A stretch of 64,000 bases of DNA, from NCBI GenBank assembly GCA_024349245.1, contig JALDNG010000049.1, positions 1,725,001-1,789,000 of the forward strand, in the 5' to 3' direction. Within the stretch, counting starts at the first letter, position 1. The number at the start of each line of letters is the position of its first letter. This DNA comes from Neodontobutis hainanensis. Taxonomy: Eukaryota; Chordata; Actinopteri; Gobiiformes; Odontobutidae. Under the pieces are notes generated by a model. It ran no database searches. It was not told the origin of the DNA and saw only the letters and a list, made by a program, of their open reading frames with translations. The position numbers and the translations under genes were made by a program. Positions 53,101-63,978 of the stretch are shown here, one piece after another.

Positions 53101-55007
53101 ACCATATTCCTAATGAGATGGGACCAATGTCTTTAAGAAGAAAATATGGTTCTTGTTTCATTATGAGCCATGTCTTAAAAGGGAGTGTAAGCGGACACAG
53201 GGAGTTTCAACCACGGACCTAGTTGGCAGAATGCTGCTTATGACCAAAGCACACCACAGCAACATAGTGAGTAAAAACAACTTTTTTTTGCTTTTTCACT
53301 TTATTACTTTTACGAGTCTAAAACATTTTCTTTTTAGGACAGCTCAAACTACCAACAGCACACAGACAACTTTGGAAAGGTAAGTGGTAGTTTTTGTCAC
53401 TGGTGTAGCCAATGTCATGTTGACCAAATCTCAGCCATGAACAAACAAAAGGCTTTACTGTGGGCCCACTTGATAATCAAGTTGCATTGCCTTCCACTTA
53501 AGACTGAAAGCCACAGTTTCTTGGTGAAGAAAGTCAGCACATTGTGGTTCTGAAATAGTGAAAAAGCTGTTGGGCAAGCTTTGAATAAAAATGGATTGTG
53601 AGCTTGCCAAGTTAACTTAACACAATCATCCAGGAGGTGGTGCTCATGCAACCTCTGCATATTTTGACATCAAGACATAGTTTTGTATTTACTCAGTGAT
53701 CATCTAGCGTGTTTTTTTTTTTTTTTATCAAAGGGGTCACATGCTCATAAGGGCCACAGTCCTTGGACAGGGGTGTCACAGTTCCTTCAAACATCACAAA
53801 AGATCATCCAGTTTGCTTCAGGACAAGAGCCTCAGCCCGGAGACACCATCATCTATGTGGCAGGAGCCTTTGACCTCTTTCGTATCTTTTTGCTGCAACA
53901 TAGAAATAAAAAATACCATTCTTACTTTACATATTACAACATTATGATACTAAAGTTAATTTTGAAAATGTCTGCCTTATCCAATATCCTACTAGACATT
54001 GGCCATGTTGATTTTCTGGAAGCAGTGCATAAGCTTTCAGAGAAGCCTTACATTATAGTGGGGTTGCACTTTGATCAGGTGAGTCCTCATCCTTATATTT
54101 CTTTATTCAGTGACGTAAGAATACCTTCCTCTTCAATACCTCTGTTGCTTTCACAGCATTTTGACTTGTTGCTGTATTTTCAGGAGGTTAATCGTTACAA
54201 AGGGAAAAATTACCCTATAATGAATATTCATGAGCGGACGCTCAGTGTTTTGGCATGTCGAGTAAGTGCTTTTGTCGCTTCTTTCTCAAGTAACACATGT
54301 TCTCCAACACCAATGACTGTAGATATTACTGTGTTTGTTCACAGTATGTATCAGAGGTGGTGATTGGCGCACCATTTGCTGTCACAAAAGATTTACTTGA
54401 CCATTTTAAGGTAGCCCACATAAGAACATTATAATAACATGTTGCCACATTCTTATAAAGTATAGAGGAACACTGCTTCATTTACAGTGTGGCTTTTTCA
54501 CAGGTAGATCTAGTTTGCCATGGAAAGACAGAAATATATCCTGACAGGGATGGCTCTGACCCTTATGCTGTAAGACCCATACTACATATAACTTTTATAT
54601 GTATAAACACGTTTATAAATCATTCAATGTGATTATTTATCTCTTTAATTTTATTTGTTGTAATATTCAGGAGCCTAGAAGGAAAGGAATCTTGCGTACG
54701 GTTGACAGTGGGAACAGCCTCACTACTGATGCCATTGTGCAGAGGATAATTAAAAACAGGTAAAAGGGTAACACAAGAAAACTAAAATAACAAACAGGTG
54801 TATTATGCCCTGTTGGCAAAAGGCATAGACTGATAGTTTGGGTAAGGTTCTCCGTCTTATTTTGATTTGTTTAGGTTGTTATTTGAGGCAAGGAACCAGA
54901 AGAAGGAAGCCAAAGAGATTGCTGTAATTCAGGCCATGAAACGACAAGGGGAAGAAAAGACTAAAGGCAGAGCCCAGGCTGTCTTAAACACCTTCAAGTC
55001 ATCCTAA
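50161..55007 (+). CDS. pcyt2: Ethanolamine-phosphate cytidylyltransferase
   Basis: Converts phosphoethanolamine and CTP to CDP-ethanolamine in the Kennedy pathway for phosphatidylethanolamine, in the cytoplasm. Thirteen exons: 50161-50291, 52408-52496, 52764-52925, 53029-53095, 53182-53266, 53338-53379, 53734-53881, 53996-54078, 54184-54261, 54345-54410, 54504-54569, 54671-54759, 54875-55007. All are GT-AG and join in frame to 412 residues (human 389; both ends are longer here). The family carries two cytidylyltransferase domains, and both HxGH motifs are present: HYGH at 49-52 (VHYGHSNQLRQA) and HIGH at 242-245, the latter split by an intron after the first base of its His codon. KRTQGVSTTDLVGRML and [21 protein letters not shown] also match. 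The N-terminal extension is His/Ala-rich and the C-terminus is Lys-rich. Exon 6 (42 bp) is a phase-0 microexon in the linker, equivalent to the region alternatively spliced in mammals. Confidence 0.97.
50698..50830. repeat. Degenerate GGACTAAACC-type tandem repeat in pcyt2 intron 1
   Basis: Imperfect copies of a 10-12-bp unit resembling CAGGACTAAACCAGGACTA recur through about 130 bp. It lies in the 2.1-kb first intron of pcyt2. No coding or structural role is seen. Confidence 0.55.
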
Positions 55008-56150
55008 GTTTCTCACCGTTCCTGACAAATCCATCTATTTGAAGTTGAACTCATATGCAGCAAATTCAGTGTGATGACACACTACTGATAGTGGTCCTTA
55101 CAGTTTAAACCAGTACAGTCCAGTTATGGGACCTTCAGATATGAGACGTGTGTGTGTGTTAGAAGTGGTCCTTTGTGTTTATATATAATATGCATATGCA
55201 AATCCATGTCTCTCCTGTAGCAGTATTGTCATTTAACATTGATAAATCACATGTACAGACTCTGGGGCCCAAAATACCAGCTATGTTTGGGACAACAGAA
55301 AAATGCAAACAAGGCATTTGGGATATCACTATATTTTAATGCTCTTAGATAGTTTTGGTACTTCATTTTGGCCTTTAAATTTATGAAAGTATTTTATTTT
55401 GGAAAGTTCACTATATCAGGAGCAAGTATTAGTGTTTGAGGCATTACAGGCTAGTGTCATTTCCATGTTTTTTTTTTTAGCTCTGTAATATATTTGTGTA
55501 TACTGTATGTATTTGTACGTATGTAATATAAAGTCAAATGTACGGGGATGCTTGAACCACTACAGATGTTTAGACGGAAGAATGTTCTGGACTGTTGTTT
55601 GGATGTGTAAAGGCAGAGAGAATATATTAGACCCTAATGAGACCTCATGTACATACTGTAACAATCCAGAAAGCATTGACAGATTGACCAGTCTGGTTTG
55701 CTATCTATCAGCTAGCAAACGTATCAACACATGCACTCAAGTCATTAAAGTGCATCTTTAAGCAACATGAGATTTATCCTGGAAAAGGCTGCTCAGTTTG
55801 AATTGCTTTTTATTTCCATTTCATTTTTATTCATTCATTCAGTTTCTAACGCTTATTCCCGTTAGGGGTCGCGGGTGACTGGAGCCTATCCCAGCAGCTT
55901 TGGGCCTGAGGCGGGGACAGTATACTGTCTGGACTAACTGGACAGTGGCCAGTTAGTCGCAGGGCTAACATTTTTATTCTATCTACAGATATATTACAGA
56001 TACTATGTCGATCACTTGATCACATCTGTCATTATTCAGCTCTGAACAATTCAACCTCTGTATCATAAAAAACTGGATTTGAAGTATATTTTTGTAGAGC
56101 ATATTTTACTGATACTTTACCTGATATTCATCAAAGATTTAATAAATAGT
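55008..56150 (+). other. pcyt2: pcyt2 3' UTR
   Basis: Noncoding sequence after the stop. An ATTAAA lies near 55744 and an AATAAA at 56141-56146. If the latter is used, the interspersed repeat at 55830-55970 lies inside the transcript. Confidence 0.5.
55830..55970. repeat. Teleost interspersed repeat fragment
   Basis: TCATTCATTCAG is followed by CTAACGCTTATTCCCGTTAG, GGGTCGCGGGTGACTGGAGC, CTATCCCAGCAGCTTTGGGC, GAGGCGGGGACA and GTCGCAGGGCTAACA. This is a dispersed repeat seen very widely in fish genomes, here about 140 bp and degraded. Its element class is uncertain. Confidence 0.75.
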
Positions 56151-57100
56151 TTTTATTGATTTGAAGGCATCATTATGTCTGTGTATCAAATCAGAATATA
56201 CTAAGGGATGACCATAAATGTTTGTATGTTATTGACATCTTTATTGGACTACAGTGTACTGATGATAATAATAACAACCTAAACTGGAAGAAAGTGTAAA
56301 TGTGCTTATTTTAATTTAATAAGAAAAAGTGCATTTAGGATGCTGAATGTTTAGTTCTATAACAAGGATATCCCGACGTACTTTTAGAGATAGATGCTAG
56401 CTATATTGTTGGCCTATAAGGTACCACAGTCAAAAAAGGGTTTTTAATAACATCTAGCCTATGTGTCTAAAATGTAAATCAGTGGATGGGGTTTTTACTC
56501 ACTGTGTTTGTTCCTGTCTTAAAATTTAATCCTATTGAAAGGCCTTTCCGAAACATGAACATGAGAAAAATATTTGGAGTGACTTTGGATCTTGATCCTG
56601 TGTTTTTGCTCTTGGGCTATAGAGGCAGTAATGTTAATTCAGGCTCAATATGCTATCCATATCTAACTGGCACAAACTTGTCATGGAGCTTTTTCCTCTG
56701 GAATACTGGTCCTGTCTGCTGCATCCCAAAAAGGGACAGTTCCTGGAGGTGTGGACCCCTTTCCTTCACTTGGCTGGCTCTGCTGTGGCCTCAGTGCTGA
56801 GCAGTGCTGAGGTGGACTAACCATGGATATTTTTTCTTCCTTTTTTGTCTCCTTGGAGCTGTGTTTGTTTGTTCATTTGTTCTTTGTGTTTTGCTCATTT
56901 GTGTTTTGCTTGTTGAAAATCTTTCAAAAATATGAATAAAATTATATATAATAAAAACAGTATTCATTAACGTTACATTACCACTTTACGCATTTTTACA
57001 AAATAAATTAATAAATAAATATAAGAAAAAAATAAACGTATCTCTCTTGATCTATATATTTAACGATATTGAAAGATATTTTATTCTTTTCTTTTTTTCA
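56151..57100. other. Spacer between pcyt2 and the G-alpha gene
   Basis: AT-rich sequence. An open frame at 56486-56800 has no recognisable protein features. Nothing else is seen until the promoter motifs at 57113. Confidence 0.5.
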
Positions 57101-57112
57101 GTGCGCCCATGC

Positions 57113-57149
57113 TGACGTCACAGTTGCGTTTGAATGAGCAGCGCACGTG
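57113..57149 (+). promoter_or_regulatory. Promoter of the G-alpha gene: CRE and E-box
   Basis: A perfect palindromic cAMP-response element TGACGTCA (57113-57120) is followed by CACGTG (57144-57149), about 95-130 bp before the ATG. GCGC words surround both. This looks like a compact TATA-less promoter that CREB/ATF and bHLH factors could bind; binding itself is inferred. Confidence 0.55.
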
Positions 57150-57242
57150 TCTCTAATTAATCAACTCGTCTCTTACAACTTCCACAGGACTGATTACCTT
57201 TTTCACTTTTTAAGCTACTTTATTGTGCAAAACCCAATTAAG

Positions 57243-60200
57243 ATGGTGCTTTGTTGTCTTAATATACTGTCGGCCCCACTTCAGGTAATGGCAGTGCACT
57301 GTTATAACTCTAGCAACGTTTGGCTTGTGCTAACGCTAAACTGTTGAGTCACAGTGTAACCTAAAGGAATAGTTCGTTATTTTGTGAATATGGTTCACAA
57401 TAATGTTGTTGTGTTTAGGGACAAACATGTAGTACAGTACTTTTGGATTTTAATCACTAAACAAAACATCAATGTCCATTTAGGCCTGTGTGTGTGGCCC
57501 TTAGACAATAACATATCTTGCTGAGAGAAAAAAAAAAAAACACATTTTGGTTCAGATGGCTAAACACACACATAGCTAAAGGGGGCTGCTATTTTCAACT
57601 GAATTGAGGCTGTGCTTGAAAATGAAATGTTTTATAAGGAATCATGGAGAAAAAAATACATGTTTCTATATTCTATGTAATACACAATTCAATTTCTTAA
57701 TGTGTTTCACTTGCCCCATTAGAAGTTGTACATAACACTGACTAATAGAGTAGTGTCATCGCTCCTGCTTCTCCAAGTCTGCAGTCTGTTTAAAAAAAAA
57801 GTTCATAAACTGCTTTAACAAAATAATGCCGTTGCCTATTGGCCCTTCCTAATTTTTGGTTTAAAAAAATCTGGAAATGGAAATCCAACAACTTGCTGCG
57901 TTTAGAATTCCTAAAATTCCGAGTAAATGATGATCTTAGTGCTGGAATGTGTGCTTATACTCATACATTGTAATATCTTCTCTTCAAATGCACAAACTTC
58001 TTTGCGCAGTGCTTTGGTATACCATTTTGTGTAGCCTACATTTACCCGTACAAATAATAGAAAAGTAATAGAAAGTTACAGCAGTGGTTTTCCATAGGCA
58101 CCTAATATTGTTATGTAAACATTTTCTTTGTTGTAGATCTGCACAGGACTGTGCCTCCAACAGGATTTTACAGAGGAGCGTAAACAGGCTCAACTTCAGA
58201 GCTCGAGAATAGAGCAGGACCTTTCTGAATATGCAAAAGCTGAAAAGAATGTTGTCAAAATCCTTCTTCTTGGTAGGTTCAAGAACTTAACTTTATAATC
58301 AGCTGAGTGCACCATTGTATGCTTTTCACATGTATTGTATGCGTGTCAGGAACAGCAGAGAGTGGAAAGAGCACCTTGATCAAACAGATAAAGATAATCC
58401 ACAGTCAGGGCTTTTCTAAACAAGAACTCATCAGCTTCAAGGTAATGCGGCTCTGAGGCCTAAACTGAAATATCCAAGTAACTCCTTTTTTATATATTTA
58501 TTTATTTTATTTAATCTTTTACCATTTTTACAGCCTACTGTACTCGACAACCTCCTGACCTCAATGAAGTTTCTCCTTCAGGGCATGGGCAGGTTGAGGA
58601 TTAATCTGGCTAAAAAAAAGAACAAGGTGATGAGGTTTGAGGCATTGCTCTACTTTTGTGTTGCAGTTCCTCTTTGAAACACAAGAGGTCAGTCTTAACC
58701 TGCTATAATTCTCATTTTCTACCTGTAGCATTGGTTCAATGTCACTTTACAGGTTAGTCTTTGATGCGTGCACTGTAAAGTAACCTGGTTGTACTATTCA
58801 TATGGTGTCCTTATGTCCTGTTTGTTAGACGCATGCTCTTTCCATCCTGTCCTGCAGCCAGTGTTTGGGGGAAGACCAGGAACTGCTTCCTTTTGTGGCT
58901 CATGCCTTTTGTGCACTTTGGGCCGACCCAGCGGTCCGAGCGGCTGCAGCCAGAGGTTATGAGTTTGAGCTGAACGACTCTGCTCTGTAGTGAGTAGTAT
59001 GATCTTAAATGATCCATGTGGCATAAACCTTTTTCCAATTATGACACAGTGGAAATGTCAAGGGAAATGGCCCAGCAAGAAGCAGATCCCATTTTGTCAA
59101 TGCAGCCAAACAGTAAACCCAGTCCTAATAATAGATTCTCAGGAAATTACTCCAGTGACATTTGTGAACGAGGCTTAATTGGTGCTAAATTTAAAAGGGT
59201 TGTTGAAATCCACAACGATGAGTGGGGTAATTAAAATGCTCTAAAGAGGTACATATGTGTATAAAGCATTGCGACCTATTATTTAACATGAAAATCCTCT
59301 CTTTTGCTTTAAACGTTAACTTATGGATCACAGAATATTATTAGGATTCAAGTTTGAGTGACATTTGTGTAAAAGTATCTAAAGTTCATGATATATTCTG
59401 CACAACTTGGATCATTCAAGTAACAAAGAAAATGGCTGATATTTTGATGTTTTCTTTGTATTTTAAAATGGTATTAGTATGATTGGATATAAACTCTGAT
59501 TTGGTAAGTAATAATCAATGTAAAAGTCTGTTTGCATTGACAAACTAATCTGACCTTATCTGGACTAGCTTTAAGACCAGTGTGAACATGCCTTGAAATT
59601 ATAAGAGTTCTTTCTTAAATTTCTCCATAAAGTACTGTAAAAAGCAGAAAATCTGTCATACGTACAGTGCAAAAACAAAGTGACAGTTTATTATCAGAGC
59701 TCACTGAAGTTAAGGCAGAGCAATGATATGAAACTCTATTAGCCCTTTTTTTGTTTTCTCACTCTGCTGGATACCACGTTGAGTTCTCCCGTCAGAAATA
59801 TTGGATCAGACTGTCGTGACTCACTTGACTTCTCCAGTACTTGAAGCCTTCATGATGTGTAAAATGATTTCCTGAGAAGCTTCGACATGATCAGCTTGCT
59901 ACGAGGCTAAAAAGTTCCTCTTACAGCTACGCTATATATTTAAGAATACTTTTTCAACTCAAGATTTAGTACTTCTATTTCTTTTAGTGCCCCATAAGAT
60001 TCCTTCAACATAATTAACATGCTTGTTTTTCAGTTTCTTTAAGAATTTGAGTCGAATCATCTCCCCCAACTACGTTCCCTCAGAGGCAGATGTTCTGAGA
60101 GTGAGAGTGCGGACCTGTGGGATCATTGAGACGCAGTTTCAAGTTACTGAAGTTATCTTTCGGTAAAATTATTCACTTTCACCATTGGTTTTGATTTAAT

Positions 60201-62895
60201 AGAAAGTTGTGCACAGGCTAATTTAATTTAAGCCTCAATTCCTAACGCTCCAGTCTGTCGTATTGAGCTTGTGAAAATTATTGTGCATCAGTCATGGTAT
60301 TTTATGGCTATCTTTTTACCAAAAAAATAGAATTCAGAAAAGAAGTCATATGGTGCTTTATTGCCCCAAAACACATTTTACAAAACGAACACTGTGTAAA
60401 ATGTAACTAAAAACACAATGCAATGATTTGTAAAAAACACATTTTATTCTTGTGTTCACATATGGCTTCTTCTTTGCATGACAGCTTTAACTTGCATTTG
60501 TGGACAACCCGGCGAACTGTGTTAACAATGACTTCTAGAAGACTTCTTAAACCCATTCAGTCATTTCCAAAATAAAATTATACCTGTTTTTAATGCAGTG
60601 CCACTTTAGGTCTCTAGGTATAAAATAAAATATTAACCCAATTTTTAAATGGTCCTCCAGCTGTTTTCTTTTTAGTGCCACAGATGTGTTGCTTCTTTAA
60701 AATTCCAAATGAGCTATATTGTTTTATGAAATGGTAAAATATAGTTTCAACACCTAAAATGTTGCCTTTATTCTCTTGTAAATAAGGTATGGTTTTATGA
60801 GAGTTGTAGAACATTACAATTTTTTTTCTTTTTTTACAAAAGTTTTTATTTACATTTTACACAATGTATTTTATTATTTTTGAATGGGTTTTATACAACA
60901 GAAAACAACAAAACTAATCCCCATACACAGGCACAGATGTAATATGGACTGTACTTGGTAAGTCTCTGACTCAAGCTATAACGGTCGTCATGAGAGCTGA
61001 GGGAAGCTGCAATCTGACTATGGCCCACCAAAAAAAAATTTACTTTCACCATACCTGACTGAATAACACAAATGTAAAGGGTTACACTACCTTCCTGTTT
61101 GTTTCCATTGAATTGCTCATATTGTACTATGATGTTATTCACTGTCATGTTGTGACTAACCCTAACCGTCATGTTGTAAAGCACTGATGGGCCCCAACTT
61201 TAACCTAAATATTGATTCAAATTATTGATTGAGAAATATTTACATTAATGCTAAATGGTAAGCATTGACCTCTGGTGACTAAACACTGAAAGACAGGTAA
61301 CTGGTACACAGGTAATTATTATTGTTTATACTATGAAACTGTACCATCGAGGCTCTAGTTCAACAAATCTTAAATCACACCAGCACTTTTATTTGGATTG
61401 TAAGTGACAATTTTCCGTTCAGCATTACAGAAAGTGCTGTCAACGCTTAAGGCTTATAGTCATCAAGCTTGTTAAAGCTGACTCTTGACTCGGGGGATAA
61501 ATGCTGTAATGCTTCTGACATGACTACTGCAATCTTCTGGCCCCATTGGGAACTAGTTACCTGTGTCGCCAAGACCCTGCACTTCTTTTGTGCAAGATAT
61601 ACACTGTATATATTTATCATTGCAATATTTTTTTTACCAAGTCAAATGTTTTATATTGTCAAACACTAACACAAATGTTGTATAACAAATGTTTATATAT
61701 AGGGTGTATATACTGTAACATTCATTTGTTTGAGTTGGTTTTGTTTTTTAGGCTGTATGATGTCAGCGGACAGCGTAGTGAGCGGAAAAAGTGGCTCAAC
61801 TGTTTTGACTGCGTTCAAGTTGTTTTGTTTGTTGTGGCCCTGGGCAGCTATGATACCCCTCTGATGGAGGACCCTTCAATAGTACGTCTTAAAAACACAA
61901 ATCTATAATGTCTGCCAAAATAAACAGATTTATTTTGCTTTTTCATACAGAAAAATGTATGCTTTTCTTTTCTTTTGCATTTCTAACAGAATAGGTTGCA
62001 GGAGAGTCTTGCTTTCTTCACATCCACCTGCAACAATCTGATTTTTCTTAACACGTCACTGGTAGGTATATTGTTGATGTTTTAAAGATAAATGTAAATG
62101 TACTGCTTTTATAACCTGTTTGATGAGCTCATCTAAATGTCCCAGGGCACCCTTTTAGCCACAGCTATAATTTAATATGACTTACACAGTTTGAAAAACA
62201 CCAGTCTACGTTATTTTGCCGTTTGCAACATGCGGTTAAAGAGGGACTTCAGGAACCTCAGGTCCTTTAGCGTGTCTGGAGACATTTATTTTATTGTCTT
62301 TTTTTCTTCTATCTTTAGATTCTATTCATGAACAAAACAGACCTCTTCAAAGAGAAAATTTTAAACTCTGGAAGACACTTAAGATTTTACCTGCCTTCAT
62401 ACTCAGGTAACCACACACACTTTTTTTTTTTAATTTGATATCAAATGTTTATCATTTAAGGAATTGGAAAATGAGAGAATGCTCTTAGTCACCTTTTGGG
62501 AATTTTGCCTTGACTGCATCCTCCCATATCCACTGCCTGATCCCTTGACTGAGCATTGTCTCTCTGCTCATGTGTTTACTGACCGAAGTGCACTGGATCT
62601 TCTTCAAACCCGGGGACTTTAAAAAGAAGCAAAAGTTCTAGTACTTCTGTATGGAAATGTTCACCAGAAACCAGGGGTCTCATTTGGGGTTTGTCTTTGG
62701 ACAGGAGCAGATTCTGATGTGAATGCTGCAGCCAACTATATCACTGCTATGTTCTCTAAGTCTAACACCAACCCCGACAAGCCTGTGTACCACCACTTCA
62801 CAACAGCCACAGACACGGCCAACGTGCAGGTGGTCTTCCACATGTTCACGGACCAGATCTTAAAGGAAAACCTGGCAGCTGTCCATTTGCTATAG
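57243..62895 (+). CDS. Divergent heterotrimeric G-protein alpha subunit
   Basis: Ten exons: 57243-57284, 58137-58272, 58350-58441, 58534-58626, 58829-58989, 60034-60162, 61752-61881, 61990-62061, 62319-62406, 62705-62895. They give 377 residues in one frame, normal for G-alpha. The N-terminus MVLCC has no Gly2 for myristoylation but has Cys4/Cys5 for palmitoylation. The G motifs are: P-loop GTAESGKST (60-68), helical-domain LWADPAVRAAAARGYEFEL (exon 5), switch I LRVRVRTCGI (196-205, catalytic Arg199), switch II DVSGQRSERKKW (221-232, catalytic Gln225), NKTD (290-293) and TTAT (347-350). Usual residues are changed at Ala62 (normally Gly, Ras Gly12), Cys203 (normally Thr), Ser223 (normally Gly) and Thr348 (Cys of TCAT). 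The C-terminus NLAAVHLL lacks the Cys at -4 of Gi. It is none of the clear Gs, Gi, Gq or G12 subunits. A Gv-class subunit (gnav1), known in fish and absent from mammals, is the leading guess, at about 40%. Confidence 0.9.
58990..60033 (+). other. Intron 5 of the G-alpha gene
   Basis: About 1 kb of AT-rich intron. No separate gene or clear repeat is seen in it. Confidence 0.6.
60163..61751 (+). other. Intron 6 of the G-alpha gene
   Basis: The largest intron of this gene (1.6 kb), AT-rich. No coding sequence, RNA gene or identifiable mobile element is seen on either strand. Confidence 0.6.
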
Positions 62896-62967
62896 ATGTT
62901 ACCTTTTTATTTTTATATAACTTTGATATGTGCCCAATTCAGGATGTAATCTTTTCAGATATTTTTA

Positions 62968-62973
62968 AATAAA
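62968..62973 (+). terminator. Poly(A) signal of the G-alpha gene
   Basis: AATAAA lies 73 bp after the stop codon and gives a short 3' UTR. Confidence 0.7.
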
Positions 62974-63138
62974 ATATTTATTCACAACCCGAGACTGGTC
63001 TACTTTTTTGTGTTAAATACATTGTTTCTCTTTGAAGTAGGACGGATTGCATTTAATAAATCTGTTTGATTGCAATAATCCTGAGACAGAGAATCTTTTC
63101 AAAATTTTGATTTAATATTGAAAAAAATGGTTGCAATT

Positions 63139-63144
63139 TTTATT
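63139..63144 (-). terminator. npb: Candidate poly(A) signal of npb
   Basis: AATAAA on the minus strand, about 175 bp downstream of the npb stop. It leaves about 165 bp between the 3' signals of the two convergent genes. Confidence 0.5.
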
Positions 63145-63318
63145 AACAAAAGCTCAAATTTGATATGTTGATGCAATGACATGGCATTTCACCAAAAATC
63201 TAAAATATCTTGCAGTGCAGCAGCTGTATAAACCTTGAAGTTGAAAGCTGCAGTTTTTTCATGCATTCCTCCAAGTAGGCGCCTCCATCATCCATCTGCG
63301 CTCAGCTCAGTCTCCAGC

Positions 63319-63892
63319 TCAGTCTCCTGCACAGTCCGCGGAGTCGAGAGAGAGGAAGACTTCTGCAGTGCACTTAAAGGAGACTTTGAATTCCTGGAGG
63401 AGTTCACAGCTCTGTAGATTTGGTGTAATTTCTTTGATACAAATGGGCTGTGTGGGGACAGACACAAAAGAATCAATCCATGGGGTTCTGTCGGATATTA
63501 AAACTTAAGGAAGTTACAGGTTTTTAAAAGAATTTGTGACATTTTCTAAATTATATTACAGTGCTCACGAGAGAAACACGGAATGGAAGTTGTAAAAGTT
63601 AAAAGTTGAACTGAAATGATTAAACACTGACCATTGTCTTGAGGAAGACACTGCGTGGCGTTAATTCAGAAAGCACGCTGTTGCCCACAGTCTCTGCGCT
63701 GTCTGTCGGTTGTGTCTCGCCTCTCTTGGTGTACGGTGACCTCCGGATCCCGGACAACAAGCCGGATGCTCTGCCCACTGAATAGTAGCTTGGACCACCG
63801 GCCATCTGTTTGTACCACGCCTCCGTCGGGCTGCACGCCACCAGCAAAGAAATCATAACGATGGGGAAAATGAGTTTAGCGAACATCTCCAT
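63319..63892 (-). CDS. npb: Neuropeptide B precursor
   Basis: Secreted precursor of neuropeptide B, the ligand of NPBWR receptors in feeding, pain and endocrine control. Two coding exons on the minus strand: 63892-63632, then 63447-63319. The donor is ATG|GTCAGT and the acceptor CCCACACAG|CCC, both in phase 0. The product is 129 residues (human 125). The first in-frame ATG is at 63892; the GTG nine bases upstream is not a start. A signal peptide (1-25, ending SPTEA) precedes WYKQMAGGPSYYSVGRASGL and LSGIRRSPYT (26-55), followed by a KR processing site. The second exon supplies CIKEITPNLQSC, FKC and VFLSLDSADC, with four cysteines (90, 101, 113, 126) in the spacing of the human precursor. YSVGRA-GLLSG-RRSPY and synteny with pcyt2 favour NPB over NPW. 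Confidence 0.95.
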
Positions 63893-63972
63893 GCCGTGCA
63901 CTGTTTCTAGGTCCTGTGACTCTTCTCTGTCACAGCTGAAAACTTGCAGCGCGTTCGCATTGCCAGACTTTA

Positions 63973-63978
63973 CTTATA
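63973..63978 (-). promoter_or_regulatory. npb: TATA box of npb
   Basis: TATAAG on the minus strand, about 80 bp upstream of the start codon. It predicts a 5' UTR of about 50 bp and a tightly regulated promoter. The window ends soon after, so upstream control elements are not visible. Confidence 0.5.

Noticed and set aside
56486..56800. 104-codon open frame between pcyt2 and the G-alpha gene
   Set aside because: No motif, no splice sites in agreement and no known gene at this place.
60034..60162. Loss of the Mg-binding switch I threonine in the G-alpha protein
   Set aside because: First alignment suggested it, but counting from catalytic Arg199 places the Mg-binding residue at Thr202, which is retained; the change is at the next residue, Cys203.
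63288..63476. Minus-strand 62-codon frame over npb exon 2
   Set aside because: Wrong frame; the frame giving the four conserved cysteines of neuropeptide B is the correct one.
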